Shown in pieces: positions 20,545-33,048 of a stretch of 64,000 nucleotides of DNA. This DNA comes from Eutreptiella sp. 'Long Island Sound 2002' (Eukaryota > Euglenozoa > Euglenophyceae > Eutreptiales > Eutreptiaceae). How positions within the stretch are numbered: the stretch's first letter is position 1; the number at the start of each line of letters is the position of its first letter. The notes beneath the pieces are model-generated. The model ran no database searches and was not told the origin of the DNA. It saw only the letters and a program-made list of their open reading frames with translations. The stretch lies in the NCBI GenBank assembly GCA_964036045.1, contig OZ038383.1, positions 90,927,086 through 90,991,085 of the forward strand, written 5' to 3'. The position numbers and the translations under genes were made by a program.

Positions 20545-23500
20545 ACCTGATGTCTGACTCAGATACCTGATGCCTGACTCAAATACCTGATGTCTGACTC
20601 AAATACCTGATGTGTTACTCAAATACCTGATGTCTGACCCAAATACCTGATGCTCGACTCGAATACCTGATGTGTGACTCACATACCTGATGTGTGACTC
20701 AAATACCTGATCTGTTACTGAAATACCTGACGTCCGACTCAAATACCTGATGTCTGACTCAAATACCTGATTTGTGACTCAAATACCTGATCTGTTACTC
20801 AAATACTTCATGCCTGACTCAAATACCTGATGTCCTGACTCAAATACCTGATGCCTGACTCAAATCCCTGATGGGTGACTCAAATACCTGACGCCTGACT
20901 CAAATACCTGATGTGTGACTCAAATACCTAATGCGTGACTGAAATACCTGATGCCTGACTCAAATACCTGATGCCTGACTCAAATACCTGATGCCTGACT
21001 CAAATACCTGATGTGTGACTCAACTACCTGATGCCTAATTCGAATACCTGATGTCTGACTCAAATACCTGATGCCTGACTCAAATAACTGATGTGTGACT
21101 CAAATGTCTGATGCCTGACTCAAATACCTGATGCCTGACTCATGTACCTGATGCCTGACTCAAATACCTGATGTCTGACTCAAATACCTGATGCCTGACT
21201 CAAATACCTGATGCCGGACTCAAATACCTGATGTTCGACTCAAATACCTGATGCCTGACTCAAATACCTGATGTCTGACTCAAATACCTGATGTGTTCCT
21301 CAAATACCTGATGTCTGACTCAAATACCTGATGCCTGACTCAAATACCTGATGTGTGACCCAAATACCTGATGTGTGACTCAAATACCTGATCTGTTACT
21401 CAAATACCTGAAGTCTGACTCAAATACCTGATGTCTGACTCAAATACCAGATGTGTGACTCAAATACCTGATCTGTTACTCAAATACCTGATTCCTGACT
21501 CAAATACCTGATCTCCTGACTCAAATACCTGATGCCTGACTCAAATCCCTGATGGGTGACTCAAATACCTGACGCCTGACTCAAATACCTGATGCGTGAC
21601 TCAAATACCTGATGTGTGACTCAAATACCTGATGCCTGACTCAAATACCTGATGCCTGACTCAAATAACTGATGCCTGACTCAAATACCTGATCTGTGAC
21701 TCAACTACCTGATGCCTGACTCAAATACCTGATGTCTGACTCAAATACCTGATGTGTGACTCAATTACCTGATGCCTGACTCATGTACCTGATGCCTGAC
21801 TCAAATACCTGATGTCTGACTCAAATACCTGATGCTTGACTCAAATACCTGATGCCGGACTCAAATACCTGATGGCTGACTCAAATACCTGATGCCTGAC
21901 TCAAATACCTGATGCCTGACTCAAATATCTGATGCCTGACTCAAATACCTGATGTGTGACTCAACTACCTGATGCCTGACTCAAATACCTGATGCCTGAT
22001 TCATGTGCCTGATGCCTGACTCAAATACCTGATGTCTGACTCAAATACCTGATGCTTGACTCAAATACATGATGCCGGACTCAAATACCTGATGGCTGAC
22101 TCAAATACCTGATGCCTGACTCAAATACCTGATGCCTGACTCAAATAACTGATGCCTGACTCAAATACCTGATCTGTGACTCAAGTACCTGATGCCTGAC
22201 TCAAATACCTGATGTCTGACTCAAATACCTGATGTGTGACTCAATTACCTGATGCCTGACTCAAATACCTGATGCCTGACTCATGTACCTGATGCCTGAC
22301 TCAAATACCTGATGTCTGACTCAAAAACCTGATGCTTGACTCAAATACATGATGCCGGACTCAAATACCTGATGTGTGACTCAAATACCAGATGCCTGAC
22401 TCAAATACCTGATGCCTGACTCAAATATCTGATGCCTGACTCAAATACCTGATGTGTGACTCAACTACCTGATGCCCGACTCAAATACCTGATGGCTGAC
22501 TCAAATACCTGATGTGTGACTCAAATACCTGATGCCTGACTCAAATACCTGATGCCTGACTCATGTGCCTGATGCCTGACTCAAATACCTGATGTGTGAC
22601 TCAAATACCTGATGCCTGACTCAAATACCTGATGCCTGACTCAAATAACTGATGCCTGACTCAAATACCTGATCTGTGACTCAACTACCTGATGCCTGAC
22701 TCAAATACCTGATGTCTGACTCAAATACCTGATGTGTGACTCAATTACCTGATGCTTGACTCAAATACCTGATGCCGGACTCAAATACCTGATGGCTGAC
22801 TCAAATACCTGATGCCTGACTCAAATACCTGATGCCTGACTCAAATATCTGATGCCTGACTCAAATACCTGATGTGTGACTCAACTACCTGATGCCTGAC
22901 TCAAATACGTGATCGCTGACTCAAATACCTGATTTGTGACTCAAATACCTGATGCCTGACTCAAATACCTGATGCCTGACTCATGTGCCTGATGCCTGAC
23001 TCAAATACCTGATGTCTGACTCAAATACCTGATGCTTGACTCAAATACATGATGCCGGACTCAAATACCTGATCCCTGACCCAAAGACACGATGTCTGAC
23101 TCAAGTACCTGATGCCTGACTCAAATATCTGATGCCGGATTCAAATACCTGATGTCTGACTCAAATACCTGATGCCTGACTCAAATACCTGATGCCGGAC
23201 TCATATACCTGATGTGTGACTCAAATACCTGATGTGTGACTCAAATACCTGATCTGTTACTCAAATACCTGACGCCTGAATCAAATACGTGATGCCTGAC
23301 TCAAATACCTGATGTCGGACTCAAATACTCGATGTCCGACTCAGACACCTGATGCCTGACTCAAATACCTGATGTCTGACTCAAATACCTGATGTGTTAC
23401 TCAAATACCTGATGTCTGACTCAAGTCCCTGATGTCTGACTCAAATACCTGATGCTCGACTCAAATACCTGATGTGTCACTCAAATACCTGATGTCCGAC

Positions 23501-25852
23501 TCAAATACCTGATGAGTTACTCAAATATCTGATGTCTGACTCAAATACCTGATGCCTGACTCAAATACCTGATGTGTGACTCAAATAGCTGATGTCTGAC
23601 TCAGATACCTGATGCCTGACTAAAATACCTGATGGATGACTCAAATACCTGATGCCTGACTCAAATACCTGATGTGTTACTCAATTACTTGATGCCTGAC
23701 TCAAATACTTGACGTCGGACTCAAATACCTGATGCCTGACTCAAATACCTGATGTGTGACTCAAATACCTGATGCCTGACTCAAATACCTGATGCCTGAA
23801 AAATATACCTTATGCCTTACTCATGTACCTGATGCCTGACTCAAATACCTGATATCTGACTCAAATACCTGATGCTTGACTGAAATACCTGATGCGTGAC
23901 TCAAATACCTGATGTCTGACTCAAATACCTGATGTGTTACTCAAATACCTGATGTCTGACTCAAATACCTGATGCCTGACTCCAATACCTGATGTGTGAC
24001 TCAAATACCTGATGCCTGACTCAAATACCGGATGTCTGACTCAAATACCTGATGTGTTACTCAAATACCTGATGTCTGACTCAAATACGTGATGCCCGAC
24101 TCAAATACCTGATGTGTGACTCAAATACCTGATGTCTGACTCAAATACCTGATGCCTGACTCAAATACCTGATCTCAAATACCTGATGTGTGACTCAAAT
24201 ACCTGATGCCGGACTCGAATACCTGATGTCTGACTCAGATACCTGATGCCTGACTCAAATACCTGATGTCTGACTCAAATACCTGATGTGTTACTCAAAT
24301 ACCTGATGTCTGAGTCAAATACCTGATGCCTGACTCAAATACCTGATGTGTGACTCAAATACCTGATGTACGACTCAAATACCTGATCTGTTACTCAAAT
24401 ATCTGATGCCTGACTCAAATACCTGATGCCTGACTCAAATACCTGATGTCTGACTCAAATACCTGATGCCTGACTCAAATACCTGATGTGTGACTCAACT
24501 ACCTGATGCGTGACTCAAATACCTGATGTCCGACTCAAATACCTGCTGCCTGACTCAAATACCTGATGTCTGACTCAAATACCTGATGCTTGACTCAGAT
24601 ACCTGATGCCGGACTCTAATACCTGATGCCGGACTCAAATACCTGATGCCTGACTCAAATACACGATGTCCGACTCAAATACCTGATGCCTGGGTCAAAT
24701 ACCTGATGCCGGATTCAAATACCTGACGTCTGACTCAAATTCCTGATGCCTGACTCAAATACCTGATGCCTGACTCAGATACCTGAAGCCTGACTCAAAT
24801 ACCTGATGTGTGACTCAAATACCTGATCTGTTACTCAAATACCTGATGCCTGACCCAAACACCTGATGTACGACTCAAATACCTGATCTGTGACTCAAAT
24901 ACCTGATGCCTGACTCAAAGACCTGATGTCCTGACGCAAATACCTGATTCCTGACTCAAATCCCTGATATCTGACTCAAATACCTGATGCCTGACTGAAA
25001 TACCTGATGCGTGACTCAAATACCTGATGTGTGACTCAAATACCTGATGTGTGACTCAAATACCTGATGTGTGACCCAAATACCTGATGCCGGAATCAAA
25101 TACCTGATGCCTGACTCAAATACCTGATGCCGGACTCGAATACCTGATGTCTGACTCAGATACCTGATGCCCGACTCAAATAGCTGATGTCTGACTCAAA
25201 TACCTGATGTGTTACTCAAATACCTGATGTCTGACTCAAATACCTGATGCCTGACTCAAATACCTGATGTGTGACTCAAATACCTGATGTACGACTCAAA
25301 TACCTGATCTGTTGCTCAAATACCTGATGTCTGACTCAAATACCTGATGTGTGACACAAATACCTGATCTGTTACTCAAATATCTGATGCCTGACTCAAA
25401 TACCTGATGCCTGACTCAAATACCTGATGCCTGACTCAAATACCTGATGCCTGACTCAAATACCTGATGTCTGACTCAAATACCTGATGCCTGACTCAAA
25501 TACCTGATGCCGGACTCAAATACCTGATGCCTGACTCAAGTACACGATGTCTGACTCAAATACCTGATGCCTGACTCAAATACCTGATGCCGGATTCAAA
25601 TACCTGACGTCTGACTCAAATTCCTGATGCCTGACTCAAATACCTGATGCCGGACTCAAATACCTGATGTGTGACTCAAATACCTGATGTGTGACTCAAA
25701 TACCTGATCTGTTACTCAAATACCTGATGCCTGAATCAAACACCTGATGTACGACTCAAATACCTGATCTGTGACTCAAATACCTGATGCCTGACTCAAA
25801 GACCTGATGTCCTGACGCAAATACCTGATTCCTGACTCAAATCCCTGATGTC
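20545..25852. repeat. 20-bp minisatellite, about 265 copies
   Basis: Unit ACTCAAATACCTGATGCCTG with point variation (gtctg, gtgtg, gccgg, ctgtt variants). Phase is almost perfectly 20 bp; occasional 21-mers (gtcctg) and a short unit near 24175 shift it. Stops occur in all frames on both strands, so it is non-coding. Higher-order repeats are visible: a block with aactgatgcctg and gatctgtgactcaac recurs at about 21661, 22141 and 22641, and about 730 bp at 24.21-24.96 kb recurs at 25.13-25.85 kb. Most units contain TGACTCA. Confidence 0.97.
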
Positions 25853-26649
25853 AGAAAGGTTTATAGTGGTTTCAGCACTGTGGTTTTGCTTCTCCTGCTG
25901 CTTGCTGTTGCTGTAGGGTTTCCTGCTGCTTCTTTTGGATGATGAAAACCTTTTGTTTGCAGAAATAGAGTCAATAGAGTCAATCCAGGATAACCCAAGC
26001 CAGAAGTATGCAAGGAGAAGAGATCTCAGGATCAAAGCATGAAGGGCTGCAGTGTAAACAGTGAAAGATGATTGGATATTCACAGAAACTGCAACTCAGG
26101 TCAAATCGGAATGCATATTCACAAAGATAGCTGAAATATTTAGGAAAAGAGTTTGGAAAACTGCCCCATGGTCACTCTCTCTCCATAGTGCCATCTCAGG
26201 GGATGTGCACTCTTTGTTTTGGGTCCCATATGTGCTGAGGTGGCAGGGCATGTGGCGATGAGGTCACTGCCATGTCACATGGGATCTTCCTACTTAACTA
26301 GGCTGACCAGGAATTGAACCCAGGACCTCTCAAAAAGAGGTGCCCAGCCCCCCAGGGTGCATACCACTAGGATAGCTAAGAATTCATGGAAAAACATAGA
26401 TAAATTCATAGGCTCTACCTTAGGTATGTCAGTGCTCAGTCAACTCAGAAAAAGATGTTTTACTTCTGATTGAAAGGGGAATAAGGGGTCCACTCCATAT
26501 CCTGATTGGGTGTTTGGTTCCATAGGTCAAAATGTGTTATCACCAGTTTTGGTGGGACCAATACTAAGATAAAAATGCATGGATGCTCAGTGCATCTCTA
26601 ATACAACTAGAGTATGCCTCAAAGCAATGAAAAAGCACTTTTTCTTACT
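25853..26649 (-). repeat. 3' LTR of a third related chromovirus
   Basis: 797 bp with the same tips as the other LTRs: it begins AGTAAGAAAAAG on the minus strand directly after a G6 tract, and ends AACCTTTCT. Internal similarity to the other LTRs is limited (for example the agggctgcag block). It directly abuts the minisatellite. Confidence 0.75.
26301..26380 (-). other. tRNA-like module inside LTR
   Basis: Minus strand: TAGCTATCCTAGTGG as a box A-like start, an anticodon-region hairpin CCTCTTTTTGAGAGG, and box B GGTTCAATTCC (26310-26320). The T-stem pairs only with wobbles. Probably a tRNA-derived piece, not a working tRNA. Confidence 0.4.
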
Positions 26650-26655
26650 CCCCCC
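26650..26655 (-). other. polypurine tract of third element
   Basis: G6 on the minus strand immediately before the LTR start AGTAAG. Confidence 0.6.
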
Positions 26656-28900
26656 TTGTGCTGTGGTGGCCACCACTGTCGCATTTTAGGAAAAAGGGAA
26701 TTTTTCTTGGCCTTTCCTTGGTTTTACACATCTACTTCAAAATACCTACAGTCTCCCTCACACTGAAAAATGAGCGCTCACCATCCCTGGCGCTCTTTTG
26801 CTGCTCTGTATGTAACATATCCTACAGAAGACTCAGCGCTCATGGCGCTGCCGGGGCTCCTGTGGCTTGGTTGGGTTAGTATGGGAGCATGCAAAAACAT
26901 GTGCATATGCATCCCTCCCTCCAAGACGCAGCGTCGACACAACCCCAACGCAAGACACAATATATACACTCGCATGGGTTCTCGTAAACCTGCTGGCGAC
27001 CTGTGACCTGTCTTAGGGCGAAGGGAGTCTCGAAAAAAATTAAATTGCCCCTTGGTGGGGTCTTGGGTTCTGCTCAGTCTCTCCAGGCACCTGCGTTTCG
27101 GCCCGAACACGGCCTACTCAGCGAGGCTGCGCGTGGGTATCTGCAGAGGCAGGAATGGGAGAATTATGGACGAATCCACGCAAAGATGAAGCGACGACAC
27201 CAAAATCCGTCAAATGACGGCCTAGAACCTTTCTGAAACGACACACCTGAGCAGAATCCAATTGTGCATCAGAGCACATTTTTATAGAAATTATAGTCAT
27301 CTCTGGATTTTTTAAATCCAGAAAATCATACGCATAAAATGGCGGCGCGCAGGAGCGGCTCCTAGCGAAGCGCCGGAAAATGGAGAAATAATGGAATTAT
27401 AAACGTATGTCTCACGTAGTCTTGAAAATGATGAGACACACATTAATAAATAAACATACAGATTCCACCCACACTAATAGAAGCTTCAAAAATTCAAGAA
27501 TTCGAAAATGAACGAAAAGACTTCGATGAATCAGGTATAAACTACAGGTATGCTCGTCTCGTATGCCGCATACACATTGCTCGTCTCGTGTCTCCGTGAA
27601 CGAGCCTTGTAGCAGCGCTAACAAGGATAGAACGCGATAGAGGGATGGATTAGAAAGAATGCAGATGATTAGCGGTCAGATCAGGGTGATTAGACATACA
27701 CACAAGTGCATAGCAACGTTCTTCGCGTGCGCCCCTCACTTGCTCTCTCTCTCCAGCGGTAGGTAAGGTGAGTAAGCCCAGGTGGGGCCACCCCCTGGTG
27801 GAGTCGTGATTGACGCTCAGATGGGCAGGTTTGCCCACGATAAACGTGCATACTCGTGCATGCACACACGCATTAAAGGGTAGGCCACAAGGAGTGCGCA
27901 CGGTAAACCTTGTTTAGGCAACCCAGGGGCTCCTCGGTACGTTCTTTAAGAGAACCTGAGGAGTCCCTTAAAGCTTGCTTGCTTGACAAGGGTAGCTGGT
28001 CCTCCAGCGTGTTTGCGGACAGTGTATTATAGGTCACACTGAGAAGGGTAAAATACCTGGAGTGTGGCTTGGTTCCTCCGCCGCAAACGCCCTTTCATTT
28101 GCCTTTGTTTAACAGGTGGGCAGGTAGGGTGATTGGTGCAGCAGCAATTTCCTATGCCCTGCTAAACAAGGGCGCAGATCACACAAACAAATAACTCCCC
28201 TCTGCCTGTGGCAGAGCAGGGAGTCCGACTTCTTCGACATCTGCGCCGTGGACGCAAGAGCACTTCTTCCCTCCAAGCCCTTGCAGGGGAAACGCCTTGT
28301 GGCGTCCCCTGTTAGGCCACAGTTGCTTAGCAGCGCTGTGTTCTCTTGTCATTTCACAGGAGGGTCGCTAGGACCCACGACACCTTTGCCTTCGCAATGC
28401 CCAGTAGAGTGTGCGTGTAGGAGTGGTAGTCCTGTGTGCGGGCTAGAGCCAGTTGCCCAGTGCTCGCCCACCAGGATGGTGCCACTGTAGGGTGTGTAGG
28501 ACCTGTAGTGCGTGTGTCACTGTCCCACCCGTTTCTTGCAATTTTAGCAGGGTTGGTGGGCTGTGGCAGTGGTTAGGTCAGTGTTTTGGCCACATAGCAA
28601 AACGGCGTTTTCAAGCCTTCATAGCTTTTGGCCACCCCTCCCTGTAGTAGACAGATAGGTAGGGAAAACAATACCTGGATTAGTACGCTGGGTATTCCCC
28701 AAAGGTTTTGCGCCAGCACAGAAATTGGGCGCTTAGGGGAGGGGAGACCCGGGGCGTACCCCGTGGCATCAATAAGCCAACCCTCCAGGTTTAGCAAGGG
28801 CGCAGACTTGGGTATAATTAGGACACCACTTCTGCGGCTTGCTCTCAGGACCTTAGGACTAGCACACTCACACATACGCTTTGGCAGGTAAGGGTAAGGT
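26656..28900 (-). other. 3' non-coding region of third chromovirus
   Basis: Homologous to 6042-8743 of the inner element in its right-hand half (27760-28900), including both hairpins (27930-27963 and 28285-28310). The left part (26656-27700) has no clear match and no supported gene. Confidence 0.65.
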
Positions 28901-29320
28901 TCAGTCCCTACCTTTTGTCTTGGAGGCAAGCGTCTCAGCGAGCCTCAGCAACTCACCAAGGTTGTTCTGGGACAAGTAGTCAACCAGAACTGAGTTTAGG
29001 CGTCCCTCCGGTAGAACAAATGCAGAGAAGGGCTCCCACGTGGCCTCTTCGACTCCAAACCCTTCCCAGAGGGTGAGGAAGCGCCAACACTGGCGATAGA
29101 GGTGGCGTAGGACAGACTTCACCAGATAGAAGCCCTCCTTAGCCATCTCCTCGGCGTTCATGTCGGGGAGTTCACCTTCAACTTCCATAGGGCTGGCAGC
29201 CCCTTGTAGGTCCAGACAGTCAGGACACCATTCCCGATTCTGGTCCTCAAAGTACAACAACATGTTGTCTAGCGTCTCGGACAGCGGAATCCATGTCACA
29301 GACCGGCTGCCAGCTTGATG
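28901..29320 (-). pseudogene. third element pol remnant: chromodomain C-terminus
   Basis: The end of a pol protein: an acidic linker (PMEVEGELPDMNAEEM) then a chromodomain (GFYLVKSVLRHLY, WRFLTLWEGFG, ATWEPFSAF) and a tail ending SKTKGRD. It aligns end to end with the last ~110 residues of the inner element's integrase-chromodomain frame. Everything upstream is missing: the sequence passes within about 40 bp into an unrelated coding block. Confidence 0.8.
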
Positions 29321-29339
29321 CAATCCTGCATCCTTGGCC

Positions 29340-32115
29340 CGGATCCTCCAACGCGTTTCTTACTTGAGAATGTCAACATAGCAATATTTTTGCAGGTCCT
29401 CCAGTTCTTTGCCTTCTGCAAGCCGCATGTTCTGAATCGCTCTGCATGTTTCTGTCCCGTGTCAGAACGTAAAGCGAGCCATCTGCAACGCAAATCATGT
29501 ACCACAGCACAGCAGGGAGAAGAAATATTGTCCACCTTATGCAAAAATGCAAAGCGAGTCATACCAGTGTCCTCCGGGGCGGTTACGCGCAATGGTCCAG
29601 GTGGCGGCAGAGATTGGTATCCCGCCACTTTTTTTGCGGCGTCTTCGTGGTTGATGGAATGGATCTGTCCCCGCTCCTTGGTCTTGTCAATCTTCAAGTC
29701 AGTCAACTTTATCTTCACACTCTTTTTCCCTCCTCCTTCCGCAGCCACTGTTGAATGTCAACTGTGAGCTTCAGCTCCGGTATTGGCTTCTTATCCCCCT
29801 TCTTCTTCAACCTTTTCTTCGGTGTGTCCCCTTGGTTGGTCCCTGGTGATGACTCCACAGCCTCTGCTTCTCGTGGTCTATGTTGTGGCGACCCTGGTTG
29901 ACTCATGGTGCCAGAAAATACCCAAAAAGGGCAGATGGCATGACATGAAAGACGGTCATTTGGGCTCTGAATTCAGTCCAAACGCCATTTTGCCACTGGT
30001 TTTCGCAAATCAGTTACACAACCACCTTTGCTGCGACCGATTCCAGGGGACTTAGCGACCTACTGAGCGCGCAAGGTCGCGCACTCACATTGCATTACGG
30101 ACCTGTTTCTCGTGTCCTTTAGTGCGCAAGGCCTCGCGCACTGCGGGTGTCACCTACCGCACGCGTTGGCGCACGTTGCGCGTTGCTGCTTCCTGTCTGT
30201 CGGCATCCATAACTGTTCTCCTCCGCACAATAGCATCCAGTTTCTGTTTCAGTCCGTTTGTGGGGTTTGTCTTTTGGTCAATGAGGGCATCCAGCACACA
30301 GTGACCAAGTAGCCGGTAGTGGTTGTAACCATGGGGTTGTGTTGGTGAGGGTGGAAATCTTGGTAACCTCCGCAGCCATGAAGGTGCAACGGTGCTGACG
30401 CGGTCGGGCTCCCATTCCACGTAGGCCATGCAAATTCGGTCGGCTGCCAAAAGTCTTGTTAGTCCTTGTCGCATCTTGTGTACCAGGTTCTTGGGAACGT
30501 TTTCAACACCCACGCGTTTACGACCTGTGCCAACTTGTAGTAGCAGGTAATGGTTTTTTCGACCTCCTCCGCAGGAACAGAACCAGTGGTTTTTGCCTGG
30601 TCGCGCACCAGCTTGCTCAACATCCCCTCACCACTCTCCTCTGAGTGTGCCTGACTCGGCAGGTCCTGGTGCCACTTGCTGCTGTACAGCAATGTGCACA
30701 TGATGGTGCGTTCCGACTTCAGAACGGTGTCACACGGTCCGCGTCCGAGCCTCTGCAAGAGACACAAACTCAACTGCAACACCTCCTGGGCCCGCGACCC
30801 TGTACCGTTATTTTCCCCCGCCCAATTGCACTCCCGTACCAGGTGAACCAGGTACAACAAGAATGGGCACCATTCCGACAACAAACACAACACTGCGTTT
30901 GCCACTGCTGCCCTGTTGGCGGTTGCCGTGTCACGACCACTGATTGCAGTTGCAGCCTGTGCCGTGCGATGATACAGGCGTAGTGTCCTGGGTGTGGCAA
31001 GCATCAGCGCGGCAATGGTTTTTTGCATAACTATCAGTTTTGTGTATTATAGTATTGTTGAATCAGGGCGTAGCTGGCCTTGCCGTAGGTAAGTTAGAAT
31101 AGGCCAAAAAACCCGAAACGTCTGTGTAGCAACAAACTTGTAGGCGTGTGAAACACCGTAAACTACAGGTATGTACTGCAGGTAGGCACGCATGTTCCAT
31201 CATTGTTTCCTTGCCCAATACAACAGTTACGTATCCTGTAGTGTATGTTTTCGTCAACCAACAGCGGCAAAACCCTGTTCGTCTGTTGTGCTGTGTCCTT
31301 CGCAAACTGCTACAGGTTTAACAGACCGACACTGCAGGTTACCTTTTTTTTTGGACAGGGCAAACAACGCCACACCGGTGCCTGCACGGTTGTTGCATCT
31401 GTCCTCACATCCAACGGTGCTCTCACATTCCCGGTATCTGGTACACAACCATCCGCATATCCCCTGTCACGCAGAGTCTCGGAGATTTCCATTTCGTGCT
31501 GTTGCAGAGCCCGTGCGACTGTCGTTGTGCGTGCTGCCAGGTCCTCAATGGCTGGGTGTCCTGCCCAGTACACTGGTCTCTGCTTTAGTTGAAGAACTGC
31601 CGTTGCCGTACAGTTTTGCGACAGATCACTTTCGTCTTGGTGTGTCGTGTATTGTGCCCGGTACCAGTTGTCGATCCACAGCACGCAACACGATGCAAGC
31701 ACCAGTGTCCACGTTGCGTTAAGTGCCGCTGCTGCCTGGTCGTCCACCGTATCTGCGGCAGCGTCTGCTTGCCCAAGTCGTACTAGGGTTCGTCTTTCTG
31801 TTTGTGTTAAGTACCTTGTCGTGTTTCCCGGTATTTTCTGTTAGCAACTGCCCGTTGACGCATCAACAGGTACAGGTTCGAGCCCTCTTGTCGCAAAATG
31901 CGCTCGCAGCGCTTGTCCTCCTGTCTTTCAGCTGCGGGTAAACTGTGTCGCGTTCTTTTCTTGAACCTGAGTCGCTCTGCAAATGTTAACACCAGTTGCG
32001 CCGCCAGGTAGTTTTGTTTCAGTCCGTTCCACAAGTCGTCAGTTGTTTGGTATGCTGGTTCTGCAGCGCATGCCTCTCTTAGTGCTGCTGCTCCTTTGCT
32101 TACTTCTGCAATCAT
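29340..32115 (-). pseudogene. unknown large multi-block gene
   Basis: Not recognised. Minus-strand blocks in order: 32115-31807 starting at an ATG (MIAEVSKGAAALREAC), rich in Lys/Arg, shifted after YRETRQ; 31780-31330 (DDQAAAALNATWTLVLASC; VYWAGHPAIEDLAARTTTV) ending at a possible donor AAG|GTAACC; 31028-30500 (ALMLATPRTLRLYHRTAQAA; LCLLSEWCPFLLYLVHLV); after a frameshift 30510-30158 (LTRLLAADRICMAYVEWEP; GYNHYRLLGHCVLDALID) ending at a donor GCG|GTAGGT; then an ATG block 29906-29360 (MSQPGSPQHRPREAEAVES; LKLTVDIQQWLRKE; after another shift TGMTRFAFLHKVDN). Long runs of sensible, mostly hydrophilic sequence in one direction argue for real ancestry. Stops and shifts argue that it is dead. Confidence 0.45.
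30121..30142. repeat. 22-bp palindrome
   Basis: AGTGCGCAAGG followed by CCTCGCGCACT (one mismatch to a perfect palindrome). It starts about 15 nt inside a putative intron. A more diverged copy lies at 30065-30086. Confidence 0.8.
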
Positions 32116-32617
32116 TCGATGTGTTACTGATAGTCAGGCGCGAAGCGGCATTCTGCGTATTTCTGCGTTAAATTGCATTTGCGCAGATATTTTAATTATC
32201 GTTTCGCACAGCGTTCTTTAAAAACAGAGTGTTTGAAAACATTTGGCATTTTCCTGTCGTCACTACTGGTGCGCACGCTGCCGTTGCAATTTGTATTTGG
32301 TGTCTGCGTGCGCTCCGTTGCCAGTAACCGAAAACCGTTTTCCCAACCGCAATCTCCTGTTCCGTTTTCTTCCTGAATTGCAGTTGAAAACAAAAACCCT
32401 ATCCTTTGGGCAGCGAAGGCTACGGCAGCCATTAAAACTGGACACGCCTGCCATTGAGTGGCTGTTGAAAAAATAAAAATCATTCCTCTGACGCCCATGA
32501 CGGATATGCGGGAGTTTACCGATGTATAATCGACAGTCACAAGTGTTAGCCTCGAAAGTGAATGTAAATGCCGGCGTAGCCTGACCTGCCCGCTTTTTCA
32601 TTTCCTTGTGTGGTTTG

Positions 32618-32639
32618 AGTGCGCGAGGCCTCGCGCAGT
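32618..32639. repeat. 22-bp palindrome
   Basis: AGTGCGCGAGG followed by CCTCGCGCAGT; only the last three bases deviate from the perfect form. Confidence 0.8.
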
Positions 32640-32801
32640 GATTGCTTCCGCTGGGGAATGTTGTGTAACATGTCATGCGTGATTAACATTGTGTCTACAC
32701 ACACGTGCACCGCCAAAATCAAATGTGCTTGTCAGTATTGTACTGCACCTGCAGTCTTATGCGTCATATCCACCCCGCAAACCATTATATAACGTGATCA
32801 C

Positions 32802-32823
32802 AGTGCGCGAGGCCTCGCGCACT
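32802..32823. repeat. 22-bp perfect palindrome
   Basis: AGTGCGCGAGG followed by its exact reverse complement CCTCGCGCACT. Upstream of the first ATG of the unknown gene. Confidence 0.9.
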
Positions 32824-33026
32824 CAGGATGCCTAAATTTGTATTTTTTTTTTACTATAGAGTACATGTGTTTCACCGAACATGGGAAGTCTGGGTGTCAT
32901 ACACTTCCTATGCTGTTTCGTCAATACAACGCGAGTTTTAAAAACGGGTGAAAGCTGTGTACTTCCACAAGCTCCAGTCATTACGTTCTTTGTGGTTCCG
33001 TAGTAAACTCCACTTCGAATATCTCG

Positions 33027-33048
33027 AGTGCGCGTGGCCTCGCACACT
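33027..33048. repeat. 22-bp palindrome
   Basis: AGTGCGCGTGG followed by CCTCGCACACT; an arm variant of the same motif. Confidence 0.8.

Noticed and set aside
20545-25852. CRISPR array
   Set aside because: Units are contiguous 20-mers without unique spacers, in a eukaryotic context. It is a minisatellite.
26301-26380. Functional tRNA gene
   Set aside because: Box B is good, but the acceptor and D stems do not pair and the T-stem needs wobbles.
31780-31835. A 17-nt GT...AG gap in the unknown gene as an intron
   Set aside because: Too short for a spliceosomal intron. A frameshift with a stop is simpler.
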